The position numbers and the translations under genes are program-made. From the NCBI GenBank assembly GCA_934597465.1, contig CAKTSC010000085.1:1-6338 (forward strand): a DNA stretch of 6,338 nt, given 5' to 3'. Origin of the DNA: an uncultured Dysosmobacter sp. (GTDB lineage Bacteria; Bacillota; Clostridia; Oscillospirales; Oscillospiraceae). Under the pieces are notes generated by a model that was not told the DNA's origin, made no database searches, and worked only from the letters and a program-made list of their open reading frames with translations. Positions within the stretch are counted from its first letter, which is position 1; every line of letters starts with the position of its first letter. This document shows, in pieces, positions 1-5,483 of the stretch.

Positions 1-855
1 ATCGCCGTGGGCGGACAGTACGCCCTCATCGCCATCGGCTACACCATGGTCTATGGCATCCTGCGGCTCATCAACTTTGCCCATGGCGACGTCTTTATGG
101 TGGCGGGCCTTATGGGCGTCTACTTCTCCACCGTCATGCCCATGTACATCGCCATCCCCCTGGTGCTGGTGCTCACCGTTCTGCTGGGCTTCACCATCGA
201 GCGGGTGGCCTATAAGCCCCTGCGGACCGCTCCCCGGATGAGCGTCATGATCTCCGCCATCGGCGTGAGCTACTTCCTGCAGAATACCGCCACGTACATC
301 ACCGGCGGCCAGCCCCTGACCTACCCCGTGATCCCGTCCCTCGCGAAGACCGTCTCCATCGCCGGGACCCCCACCAAGATGGTGGTGCTCATCACCCCGG
401 TCCTCGTCATCATTCTGGTGCTGGCTCTGACCCAGCTCATCAACCGCACCAAGGTGGGCATGGCCATGCGGGCCGTGTCCCGGGACTTTGAGACCGCCCA
501 GCTCATGGGCGTCCGCATCAACACCGTCATCTCCGTGACCTTTGTCATCGGCTCGGCCCTGGCCGCCGTGGGCTCCGTGCTGTACTTCACCTGCTACCAG
601 GCCGTGGTGCCCACCGTGGGCGCGCTGCCGGGTCTGAAGGCCTTCGTGGCGGCGGTGTTCGGCGGCATCGGCTCCATCCCCGGCGCGGTCATCGGCGCCC
701 TCATCATCGGCATCTGCGAGAATATCATCAAGGGCCTCCCCTCCGCGTGGGATGTGTCCGTGTTCTCCGACGCCTTCACCTTCGCCCTGCTGATCCTGGT
801 GCTGGTGTTCAAGCCTACCGGCCTCTTCGGCGAAAAGGTCACGGATAAAGTCTGA
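1..855 (+). CDS. livH: Branched-chain amino acid ABC transporter permease LivH (5' partial)
   Basis: Inner-membrane permease of a branched-chain amino acid (HAAT family) importer, which forms the translocation channel with LivM. The reading frame is open to the first base of the window (Ile-Ala precede the GTG at 7). The protein enters directly at the family's first-helix motif YALIAIGYTMVYG, so roughly 10-15 N-terminal residues and the true start lie upstream; the GTG at 7 is probably internal. Counting from that GTG, family landmarks are LINFAHGDVFM (21-31), the cytoplasmic ATPase-contact (EAA-like) loop GMAMRAVSRDFETAQLMGV (151-169), the glycine-rich FGGIGSIPGAVIG (218-230) and a final helix ending FKPTGLFGEKV. 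Several hydrophobic segments alternate with short polar loops, as expected for this family. It ends at a TGA 13 nt before livM, in the same operon. Identification is secure from motif order and neighbours. The exact substrate (Leu/Ile/Val, or another amide or amino acid) cannot be decided from the permease. Confidence 0.95.
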   Translation: MAVGGQYALIAIGYTMVYGILRLINFAHGDVFMVAGLMGVYFSTVMPMYIAIPLVLVLTVLLGFTIERVAYKPLRTAPRMSVMISAIGVSYFLQNTATYITGGQPLTYPVIPSLAKTVSIAGTPTKMVVLITPVLVIILVLALTQLINRTKVGMAMRAVSRDFETAQLMGVRINTVISVTFVIGSALAAVGSVLYFTCYQAVVPTVGALPGLKAFVAAVFGGIGSIPGAVIGALIIGICENIIKGLPSAWDVSVFSDAFTFALLILVLVFKPTGLFGEKVTDKV

Positions 856-868
856 GGGAGGTGCGAAC

Positions 869-2086
869 ATGCTGAAAAACGAATCGAAACGCGCGGGCTC
901 CCGGAAGGCGCTGCTGGGCATCGTGCTTTTCCTGGCACTCATCGTGGTGCTGGAGAACCTGAACCTGTGGCTGCCCAGCGTGCCGGCGGTGCTGCTGCCC
1001 ACCAGTTCCCTCTTCGTGGTGCTGAAAAAGACGGCGGTCTACTCCCTGGTGGCCGTGTCCATGAACCTTCTCAACGGCTTTACGGGGCTTTTCTCCCTGG
1101 GCCAGGCGGGCTTCATGCTGCTGGGCGCCTATACCTACGCCATCCTCACGGTTCCCCTGAGCGTGAAGGATCAGGTCTACTACCTCTACGGCGGCTCCGC
1201 CGTGAAGTTCTCCCTGCCGGATCTCTTCTGGGGCATCTTCGGCACTTCCGGCGTGGGCTACGCCGTGGGGCTGGTGCTGGCGGTGCTCATCGCCCTGATC
1301 CTGGCGGGCCTCGTGGCGGCGGGCTTTGCCTACCTCATCGGCCTGCCCGTGCTGCGGCTGAAGAGCGACTATCTCGCCATCGCCACCCTGGGCTTCGCGG
1401 AGATCCTGCGGGCCATCTTCCAGTGGCAGAAGCTGGGCCCCGTGACTAACGGCGCCAACATGATCAAGTCCTTCCCCACCTTCTCCAGCTTCAATGTGAA
1501 GAGCAACGGGGCCACGGTGCTGTATTTCTCCACCTTCGTGCCCTTCCTGGTGGCGATCCTCTGCATCGTTCTCATCGTGCTTCTCGTGAACTCCACCTAC
1601 GGCCGGGCCTTCAAGGCCATCCGGGACGACGAGGTGGCGGCGGAGGCCATGGGCATCAACCTGGCCAAGCACAAGATGCTCTCCTTCGTGGTGAGCTCCT
1701 TCTTTGCCGGGGTGGGCGGCGCCCTCTTCGCCATGTACGTCTCCAACGCCCAGGCCAAGGTCTATACCACCACCATGACCTATGAGATCCTGCTGATCGT
1801 GGTCATCGGCGGCATCGGCTCCATCTCCGGCAGCTGCATCGCGACCTTCCTTTACGTCGCCTGCTCCGAGTGGTGGCTCCGGTTCCTGGACCGGGAGACG
1901 GTGCTTGCCAACGGCTTCCAGGTGCCGCTGCTGCGCAACGGCTTCCGGATGGTGGTGTTCTCCGTCGTCATCATGATCGTGGTGCTGTTCTTCCGGAAGG
2001 GCATCCTGGGTGACCGGGAGCTGCCGGAGGTCATCGCCGCCCACCGGCGCAAGCGCGCCGCCAAGGGGAAGGAGGCTGCCCAATGA
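869..2086 (+). CDS. livM: Branched-chain amino acid ABC transporter permease LivM
   Basis: Second membrane permease of the Liv importer, the heterodimer partner of LivH. The 405-residue product is within the usual LivM range (about 300-425). Visible features are a basic N-terminal tail, a first hydrophobic helix (about 14-29), the family motif NGFTGLFSLGQAGFMLLGAY (69-88), a polar loop (about 98-118), GLPVLRLKSDYLAIATLGFAE (158-178), the ATPase-contact loop GRAFKAIRDDEVAAEAMGIN (245-264), the glycine-rich VVIGGIGSISG (311-321), and a last helix (about 360-376) followed by FRKGILG. The final 20 or so residues form a hydrophilic basic tail (AAHRRKRAAKGKEAAQ), probably cytoplasmic. The ATG at 869 is chosen because GGGAGGTG (856-863) lies just upstream at good spacing. 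Its stop overlaps the livG start as ATGA, implying translational coupling. Nothing is broken or missing. Confidence 0.96.
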   Translation: MLKNESKRAGSRKALLGIVLFLALIVVLENLNLWLPSVPAVLLPTSSLFVVLKKTAVYSLVAVSMNLLNGFTGLFSLGQAGFMLLGAYTYAILTVPLSVKDQVYYLYGGSAVKFSLPDLFWGIFGTSGVGYAVGLVLAVLIALILAGLVAAGFAYLIGLPVLRLKSDYLAIATLGFAEILRAIFQWQKLGPVTNGANMIKSFPTFSSFNVKSNGATVLYFSTFVPFLVAILCIVLIVLLVNSTYGRAFKAIRDDEVAAEAMGINLAKHKMLSFVVSSFFAGVGGALFAMYVSNAQAKVYTTTMTYEILLIVVIGGIGSISGSCIATFLYVACSEWWLRFLDRETVLANGFQVPLLRNGFRMVVFSVVIMIVVLFFRKGILGDRELPEVIAAHRRKRAAKGKEAAQ

Positions 2087-3030
2087 GTGAACGCAAAAGC
2101 ATCCTGCGGGTGGAGCATGCCACCATGCAGTTCGGCGGCGTGGTGGCCGTGGACGATCTGAGCCTGGAGGTCAATGAGGGTGAGATCGTGGCTCTCATCG
2201 GGCCCAACGGCGCGGGCAAGACCACCGCCTTCAACGTCATCACCGGCGTCTATCAGCCCAGCAACGGGCGGGTGGCCTTTCTGGATGAGACCATCATCCG
2301 CAACCACCCCCAGGGCAAGATGAAGAAAGCCTACAAGGGCAAGCACGGCGGCATGTATACCGCCGAGTACGCCCCGGAGGAGGCCCTTTCCGGCGAGGCC
2401 CTGAAGGCCTGGCAGGAGGGGGAAAAGGCCCGGGACGCCCATGCCTTTACCTCCCACGTGATGGCCCCCACGCCGGACGGGATCACAAAGCTGGGCATGG
2501 CCCGGACGTTCCAGAACATCCGGCTCTGGAAGTCCCAGACGGTGTTTGACAACGTGCTCATCGCAAAGCACCTGCGGAAGGAGAGCGGCTTCTTCTCCGC
2601 CGCCTTCCACACCAACGCCCGGGAAGAAGCCGCCCAGCGGGCGGATGTGGAGCGGCTTTTGGAGCTGGTAGGGCTCAGCGACGTGAAGGACGAGCTGGCG
2701 ACCTCCCTTCCCTACGGCAAGCAGCGGCGGCTGGAGATTGCCCGGGCTCTCGCGACGGATCCCAAGCTGCTGCTCCTGGACGAGCCCGCCGCCGGCATGA
2801 ACCCCCAGGAGACCGACGAGTTGACGGCCTTCATCGGGGAGATCCGGGGGAAGCTGGGGCTCACCATCCTGCTCATCGAGCACCACATGGATCTCGTGAT
2901 GGGCATTTCCGACCGGATCTACGTGCTGGACTTCGGCGAGCTCATCGCCCAGGGCACGCCCGCGGAGATCCAGAACAACCAGCGCGTCATCGACGCCTAT
3001 TTGGGGGTGAGTGAAGATGCTGAAAATTAA
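2083..3030 (+). CDS. livG: Branched-chain amino acid ABC transporter ATP-binding protein LivG, with an internal insertion
   Basis: Cytoplasmic ATPase subunit that powers the LivHM channel, paired with LivF. Landmarks are Walker A GPNGAGKTT (40-48), the Q-loop in RTFQNIRLW (Gln144), the LivG-type signature LPYGKQRRLEIARAL (209-223), Walker B LLLLDEPAAGMNP (229-241, Glu234 catalytic), the H-loop His267 in LLIEHHMD, and the LivG C-terminal stretch GISDRIYVLDFG (274-285). The protein has 315 residues, whereas LivG is normally about 255. The excess is one block, roughly residues 77-131, rich in Lys, Glu, Ala and Tyr, between the strand after Walker A and PDGITKLGMARTFQ before the Q-loop. All catalytic motifs are intact on both sides in one frame, so this is an in-frame insertion rather than a frameshift. 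The signature has Pro where Ser is common (LSYG becomes LPYG). AAGGAGG (2069-2075) sits 7 nt before the ATG, and the start overlaps the livM stop by 4 nt. Confidence 0.95.
   Translation: MSERKSILRVEHATMQFGGVVAVDDLSLEVNEGEIVALIGPNGAGKTTAFNVITGVYQPSNGRVAFLDETIIRNHPQGKMKKAYKGKHGGMYTAEYAPEEALSGEALKAWQEGEKARDAHAFTSHVMAPTPDGITKLGMARTFQNIRLWKSQTVFDNVLIAKHLRKESGFFSAAFHTNAREEAAQRADVERLLELVGLSDVKDELATSLPYGKQRRLEIARALATDPKLLLLDEPAAGMNPQETDELTAFIGEIRGKLGLTILLIEHHMDLVMGISDRIYVLDFGELIAQGTPAEIQNNQRVIDAYLGVSEDAEN
3003..3010 (+). promoter_or_regulatory. Ribosome binding site deciding the livF start
   Basis: GGGGGTGA at 3003-3010 lies inside the end of livG. Its GGTGA core is 6-7 nt before the ATG at 3017, a normal spacing, but directly abuts the in-frame GTG at 3011. 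That favours ATG 3017 as the livF start over GTG 3011. The resulting N-terminus, MLKINDLHVHYGG, is also the typical LivF beginning. Confidence 0.6.
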
Positions 3031-3727
3031 CGACCTCCACGTCCACTACGGCGGCATCCAGGCCCTGCGGGGCATCTCGCTGGAGGTGCCGGACGGCAAG
3101 ATCGTGACCCTCATCGGCGCCAACGGCGCGGGGAAATCCACCACGCTTCGCACCATCACGGGCCTGGTGAAGGCCAGCTCCGGCTCCGTGGAGTGGAACG
3201 GGCAGGAGCTGCTGGGGAAGTCCATCGACAAGATCGTTTCCTCCGGCATCGCCATGAGCCCCGAGGGGCGGCGGGTCTTCCCTGACCTCACGGTGCTGGA
3301 GAACCTGAAGATCGGGGCCTATCTCCGGAAGGACAAGGCGGAGATCGCCAAGGACATCCAGTGGGTCTACTCCCTCTTCCCGAGGCTGGAGGAGCGATCC
3401 TGGCAGCTGGCGGGCACCCTCTCCGGCGGCGAGCAGCAGATGCTGGCCGTGGGGCGGGCGCTGATGTCCCGGCCGAAGCTGCTGCTGCTGGACGAGCCGT
3501 CGTTGGGTCTCGCGCCCCTGGTGGTGCAGGACATCTTCGCCATCATCCGGGAGATCAACCGTCAGGGCGTGACGGTGCTGCTCATCGAGCAGAACGCCAA
3601 CATGGCCCTGAAGATCGCGGATCTTGCCTACGTGCTGGAGACCGGGCGCATCACCCTCTCCGGCAGCGGCGCGGAGCTGCTGGCAAACGAGAAGGTGAAG
3701 GAAGCGTATCTCGGCAGGCACAAGTGA
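3017..3727 (+). CDS. livF: Branched-chain amino acid ABC transporter ATP-binding protein LivF
   Basis: Second ATPase of the Liv importer, partner of LivG at the cytoplasmic face. With the ATG at 3017 the product has 236 residues, the normal LivF length (a GTG at 3011 would add two). Landmarks are Walker A GANGAGKST (34-42), the LivF-specific SPEGRRVFPDLTVLENL (81-97), which places Glu where most ABC proteins have the Q-loop Gln, the signature LSGGEQQMLAVGRALM (135-150), Walker B LLLLDEPSLGLAP (155-167), and LLIEQN (188-193) with Gln192 at the H-loop position. The Glu and Gln substitutions are characteristic of LivF and not defects. The start lies 14 nt inside the end of livG in another frame, so the two ATPases are probably translationally coupled and made in matched amounts. 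This is the last gene of the operon; a strong terminator follows within about 15 nt. Confidence 0.96.
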   Translation: MLKINDLHVHYGGIQALRGISLEVPDGKIVTLIGANGAGKSTTLRTITGLVKASSGSVEWNGQELLGKSIDKIVSSGIAMSPEGRRVFPDLTVLENLKIGAYLRKDKAEIAKDIQWVYSLFPRLEERSWQLAGTLSGGEQQMLAVGRALMSRPKLLLLDEPSLGLAPLVVQDIFAIIREINRQGVTVLLIEQNANMALKIADLAYVLETGRITLSGSGAELLANEKVKEAYLGRHK

Positions 3728-3738
3728 ATCGAAGCGCG

Positions 3739-3769
3739 AAAACGCCGCCCGGGTGGGCGGCGTTTTTTT
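3739..3769 (+). terminator. Intrinsic terminator of the liv operon
   Basis: A perfect GC-rich hairpin starts 11 nt after the livF stop. ACGCCGCCC with its flanking A residues (3739-3750) pairs with GGGCGGCGTTTT (3755-3766) around a GGGT loop (3751-3754). The stem is 10 bp, or 12 bp counting the outer A-T pairs, and runs into seven T residues (3763-3769). This is a textbook Rho-independent terminator for the + strand. The short A tract on the other side could give weak activity on the minus strand, but no minus-strand gene lies nearby. Confidence 0.93.
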
Positions 3770-3780
3770 CGTGCGGGCGG

Positions 3781-3851
3781 GAATGGAGAATGGAGGACGC
3801 TTGCGGAAGCGGAAAGAATGGTGGATACCGGAACGGGGAACGGGAAACGGA
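3781..3851 (+). repeat. Degenerate heptamer repeats, GAAYGGN
   Basis: Six copies or near-copies of a 7-base unit lie in 71 bases of purine-rich leader. They are GAATGGA at 3781 and 3788 (tandem), GAATGGT at 3816, then GAACGGG at 3831 and 3838 and AAACGGA at 3845 (tandem). The copies at 3788 and 3816 are 28 nt apart, a multiple of seven, and the remaining gap is 15 nt. A 5-bp hairpin, CGCTT/AAGCG (3798-3811), sits between the two clusters. The block lies between the liv terminator and the sigma-factor promoter. It could be a slipped short repeat, the remains of an intergenic repeat family, or spaced regulator binding sites; the sequence does not decide. Confidence 0.5.
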
Positions 3852-3880
3852 GAGAGGCGCGGAAAAAGTTTTTTGGGGAT

Positions 3881-3906
3881 GGAACCTTTTGGGGGACTGG
3901 GGTATC
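3881..3906 (+). promoter_or_regulatory. Candidate ECF-type promoter of the sigma/anti-sigma operon
   Basis: GGAACC followed by TTTT (3881-3890) resembles the GGAAC or AAC-core -35 element recognised by ECF sigma factors. GTATC (3902-3906) resembles an ECF -10 element (CGTC/GTCT-like), with 16 nt between GGAAC and GTATC. A transcript would start near 3912-3915, leaving a leader of about 45-50 nt before the GTG at 3961. ECF sigma genes are commonly autoregulated, so this is probably the target of the downstream sigma factor. No good housekeeping TTGACA/TATAAT pair at 16-18 nt spacing was seen here. The leader contains a weak GCGGC/GCCGC inverted repeat (3927-3945) immediately before the ribosome binding site. 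Confidence 0.55.
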
Positions 3907-3947
3907 TTATAGGTGTCATGACAAGGGCGGCTGCCATGGGGCCGCGG

Positions 3948-3955
3948 AAAGGAGG
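3948..3955 (+). promoter_or_regulatory. Ribosome binding site fixing the GTG start of the sigma factor
   Basis: AAAGGAGG ends 5 nt before the GTG at 3961. The two upstream ATGs (3918 and 3936) are in a different frame and precede this site, so the GTG is the supported start. Confidence 0.75.
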
Positions 3956-3960
3956 GGCGC

Positions 3961-4458
3961 GTGGGACTGACGAGGGAGGAATTCACCCGGGCAGTGGAAC
4001 GCTATGGGCGGGACATGTACCGGGCGGCCCGGAGCATGCTCCCCTGCGACACCGACGCGGAGGACGCCGTGAGCCAGGCGGTGCTGCTGGCCTGGCAGTC
4101 CCGGGGGCGGCTCCGGGAGACGGAGGCGGCCCGGGCATGGCTGGTAAAGATCGCGGTGAACTGCGCCCGGCAGCAGTGCAAGCGCCGGGGGCGGGTGGTG
4201 TATCTGGAGGAGCTGGAGCCCCTGGCCGGAGGCCGGGAGGATCCCCACTACCACGAGCTCTGGGACGCGGTGCTGGCCCTGCCGCCGGAGCAGCGGACGG
4301 CGGTGGTGCTCTTCTACTATGAGGACATGACCCTCCGGGAGATCGCCGGGACGCTGCATCTGCCGGAGGGCACGGTGAAATCCCGGCTGAGCCGGGGCCG
4401 GGAGCGGCTGCGGAAGCTGCTCTCGGAGGAGCTGACAGAAAAGGAGGATGCGACATGA
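3961..4458 (+). CDS. ECF (extracytoplasmic function) RNA polymerase sigma factor
   Basis: A 165-residue sigma-70 family protein with only regions 2 and 4, the ECF layout. Region 2 spans about 8-75; its core-binding and -10 recognition part is seen in DTDAEDAVSQAVLLAWQ (30-46) and in the basic stretch ARQQCKRRGRVVYLEEL (69-85) at and just after its end. Region 4 spans about 100-155: LPPEQRTAVVLFYYEDMTLR (107-126), then the helix-turn-helix EIAGTLHLPEGTVKSRLSRG (127-146), which recognises -35 elements. No extra C-terminal domain is present. The GTG start is supported by AAAGGAGG 5 nt upstream. The stop overlaps the next gene's start as ATGA, so the two are probably translated at a fixed ratio, as expected for a sigma factor and its inhibitor. 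A candidate ECF promoter lies 55-80 nt upstream. The specific ECF group and stimulus cannot be named from sequence alone. Phage or housekeeping sigma is excluded by size and layout. Confidence 0.93.
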   Translation: MGLTREEFTRAVERYGRDMYRAARSMLPCDTDAEDAVSQAVLLAWQSRGRLRETEAARAWLVKIAVNCARQQCKRRGRVVYLEELEPLAGGREDPHYHELWDAVLALPPEQRTAVVLFYYEDMTLREIAGTLHLPEGTVKSRLSRGRERLRKLLSEELTEKEDAT

Positions 4459-5339
4459 AGGAGCTGGATCGCAAACTGCGGGCACTGGCCCAGGCGGAGG
4501 AAACGCCTCTGCCGGAGGACTTTGAGGCGCGGCTGGGGGAGACCCTCTCCGCTCTGCCGGAGGGGCAGCGGAGCCGAAGGCCCCTGCGGGCGGCGGTGCT
4601 GGCCGCCTGCGTATGCCTGGCCCTGGTGGGAACGGTGCTGGCGGCGGAGAGCGGGATCTTTGCCCGCATCGTGCGGCCGGGTGATCCCGGCTTCCACGAC
4701 ATCCGGGAGGAGCTGCCCTATGAGCTGGGCTACGACGTGGCGGGAAACTGGGTGGTCACCACCCCCGCCGGGGCCATCCCGACGGAGAAGTTCTCCCAGG
4801 ATATCCGGACGCTGGCGGCGGAGGCCGCGGAGCAGTACGCCTGGACATCTGCGGAGGACTGGCAGGCGGCGGAGGATCTCGTGGGCAGGGAGCTGCCCCG
4901 TTTCCCGCTGCTGGCGGGCCAGCCGGGCAGAACCATCTACCGCTCCGGCGGGACGGGCGGTGCCGACGAGGCGCTGGGCTCCTGCCTGGTGGAGGTCTTC
5001 ACCGATGGGGACGGGGCGCTGACCAACGTGGCGGTACGGGAGGTCGCGGAAATGACGGGAGACTACGCAGGCGCCGCTGTGGACGTGAGCATCCAGATGG
5101 CCACAGAGGCCTGGGACAGGAAGGAGTTCCAGCAATGCCTGACCCTCTCCCCGGGGCTGCTGGAGGTCATGCAGCAGAGCGACTGGCAGACCGCCTGGGG
5201 CGGTACCGCCGTGATCCTGCAAGGCGGCACCGCCTGGGAGGCTGTGGTGGACTGGCACGGCTGCATGGTGAGTCTGGCCGTCAGCGGGATCGACAACGGG
5301 CAGGCGCTGCTGCGGGCGCTGCTGGACGGAATGGAATGA
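4455..5339 (+). CDS. Probable membrane-bound anti-sigma factor with an unrecognised extracytoplasmic domain
   Basis: A 294-residue single-pass membrane protein, inferred to hold the upstream ECF sigma factor inactive. The cytoplasmic N-terminus (1-45) is charged and helical, includes LPEDFEARLGETLSALPEG (19-37), and ends in a basic stop-transfer flank (RSRRPLR). One hydrophobic helix follows (about 46-64, AAVLAACVCLALVGTVLAA). The remaining 230 or so residues would lie outside the membrane. They hold a GNWVVTTPAG segment (97-106), an Ala/Glu-rich helical stretch (about 117-145), a probable beta region (about 175-200) and a Trp-rich end, DWQTAWGGTAVILQGGTAWE (243-262). The HxxxCxxC motif of zinc-binding anti-sigma factors is absent. 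Extracytoplasmic cysteines are 177, 228 and 270. The role rests on gene order (4-nt overlap with the sigma gene), topology and the small charged N-terminal domain; the outer domain was not recognised. AAGGAGG (4441-4447) precedes the ATG by 7 nt. A non-inhibitory membrane sensor is the main alternative. Confidence 0.75.
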   Translation: MKELDRKLRALAQAEETPLPEDFEARLGETLSALPEGQRSRRPLRAAVLAACVCLALVGTVLAAESGIFARIVRPGDPGFHDIREELPYELGYDVAGNWVVTTPAGAIPTEKFSQDIRTLAAEAAEQYAWTSAEDWQAAEDLVGRELPRFPLLAGQPGRTIYRSGGTGGADEALGSCLVEVFTDGDGALTNVAVREVAEMTGDYAGAAVDVSIQMATEAWDRKEFQQCLTLSPGLLEVMQQSDWQTAWGGTAVILQGGTAWEAVVDWHGCMVSLAVSGIDNGQALLRALLDGME

Positions 5340-5352
5340 GCGGAACACGCGG

Positions 5353-5385
5353 AAACGGCCGCCCCAAAAGGGGTGGCCGTTTTTT
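5353..5385 (+). terminator. Intrinsic terminator of the sigma/anti-sigma operon
   Basis: AAACGGCCGCCCC (5353-5365) pairs with GGGGTGGCCGTTT (5370-5382) around an AAAA loop (5366-5369). The stem is 13 bp with a single G-U pair, followed by six T residues in all (5380-5385). It begins 13 nt after the stop of the membrane protein gene. On the minus strand the same hairpin is followed by only three T residues, so it would be at best a weak terminator for the convergent kinase gene. Confidence 0.92.
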
Positions 5386-5400
5386 GCAGCGGAAAGGAGA

Positions 5401-5437
5401 CCGGAATCCGGCGGGGCGCGGGCCCGGGGTGCCCGCG
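5401..5437. repeat. Small inverted repeats in the convergent intergenic spacer
   Basis: Two short inverted repeats lie in the 98-bp GC-rich gap between the convergent genes. One is CCGGA-A-TCCGG (5401-5411). The other is a CGCGGGC/GCCCGCG pair (5417-5423 with 5431-5437) around a 7-nt loop. Neither has a T tract on either strand, so they do not look like intrinsic terminators. They might stabilise a 3' end of the minus-strand transcript, or simply reflect high G+C content. Confidence 0.3.
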
Positions 5438-5483
5438 GAGGCGGAAAAGCCGGCAGGCGGGAGCGCTTTTCGGGAACGGGGAC

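Noticed and set aside
839..2083. A 414-codon open frame on the minus strand opposite livM
   Set aside because: It is a complement shadow of livM. Its translation is dominated by His, Gly, Glu and Gln with no hydrophobic core or domain, as expected from the antisense frame of a GC-rich membrane-protein gene. LivM accounts fully for the region.
2293..2480. Frameshift or mobile insertion inside livG as the cause of its extra length
   Set aside because: The frame is continuous, the flanking motifs are in register, and there are no target-site duplications or inverted ends. Base composition matches the neighbours. An in-frame lineage-specific insertion fits better.
1852..2886. A 344-codon minus-strand open frame opposite the livM end and livG
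   Set aside because: It is antisense to conserved ATPase motifs (Walker A and B) and has low-complexity Gly/Leu/His-rich composition with no recognisable domain. It is explained by codon bias of the + strand gene.
3739..3769. Possible riboswitch or attenuator between livF and the sigma gene
   Set aside because: The hairpin follows livF directly and precedes the candidate sigma promoter by over 100 nt. It has no alternative antiterminator pairing visible, so it is a simple operon terminator.
2987..3937. A 316-codon minus-strand open frame covering livF and the following leader
   Set aside because: It runs across the livF coding region, the terminator and the ECF promoter region, and shows no domain. 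It is a shadow frame in GC-rich DNA.
3753..4322. + strand alternative frame of 189 codons through the leader and the sigma gene
   Set aside because: It starts inside the terminator hairpin, reads Gly/Arg-rich repeats, and overlaps the well-supported sigma factor in another frame.
4317..5348. A 343-codon minus-strand open frame opposite the membrane protein gene
   Set aside because: It is antisense to a gene with a strong ribosome binding site, ATGA coupling and a clean membrane helix. The shadow product is rich in His, Gln and Arg and has no motifs.
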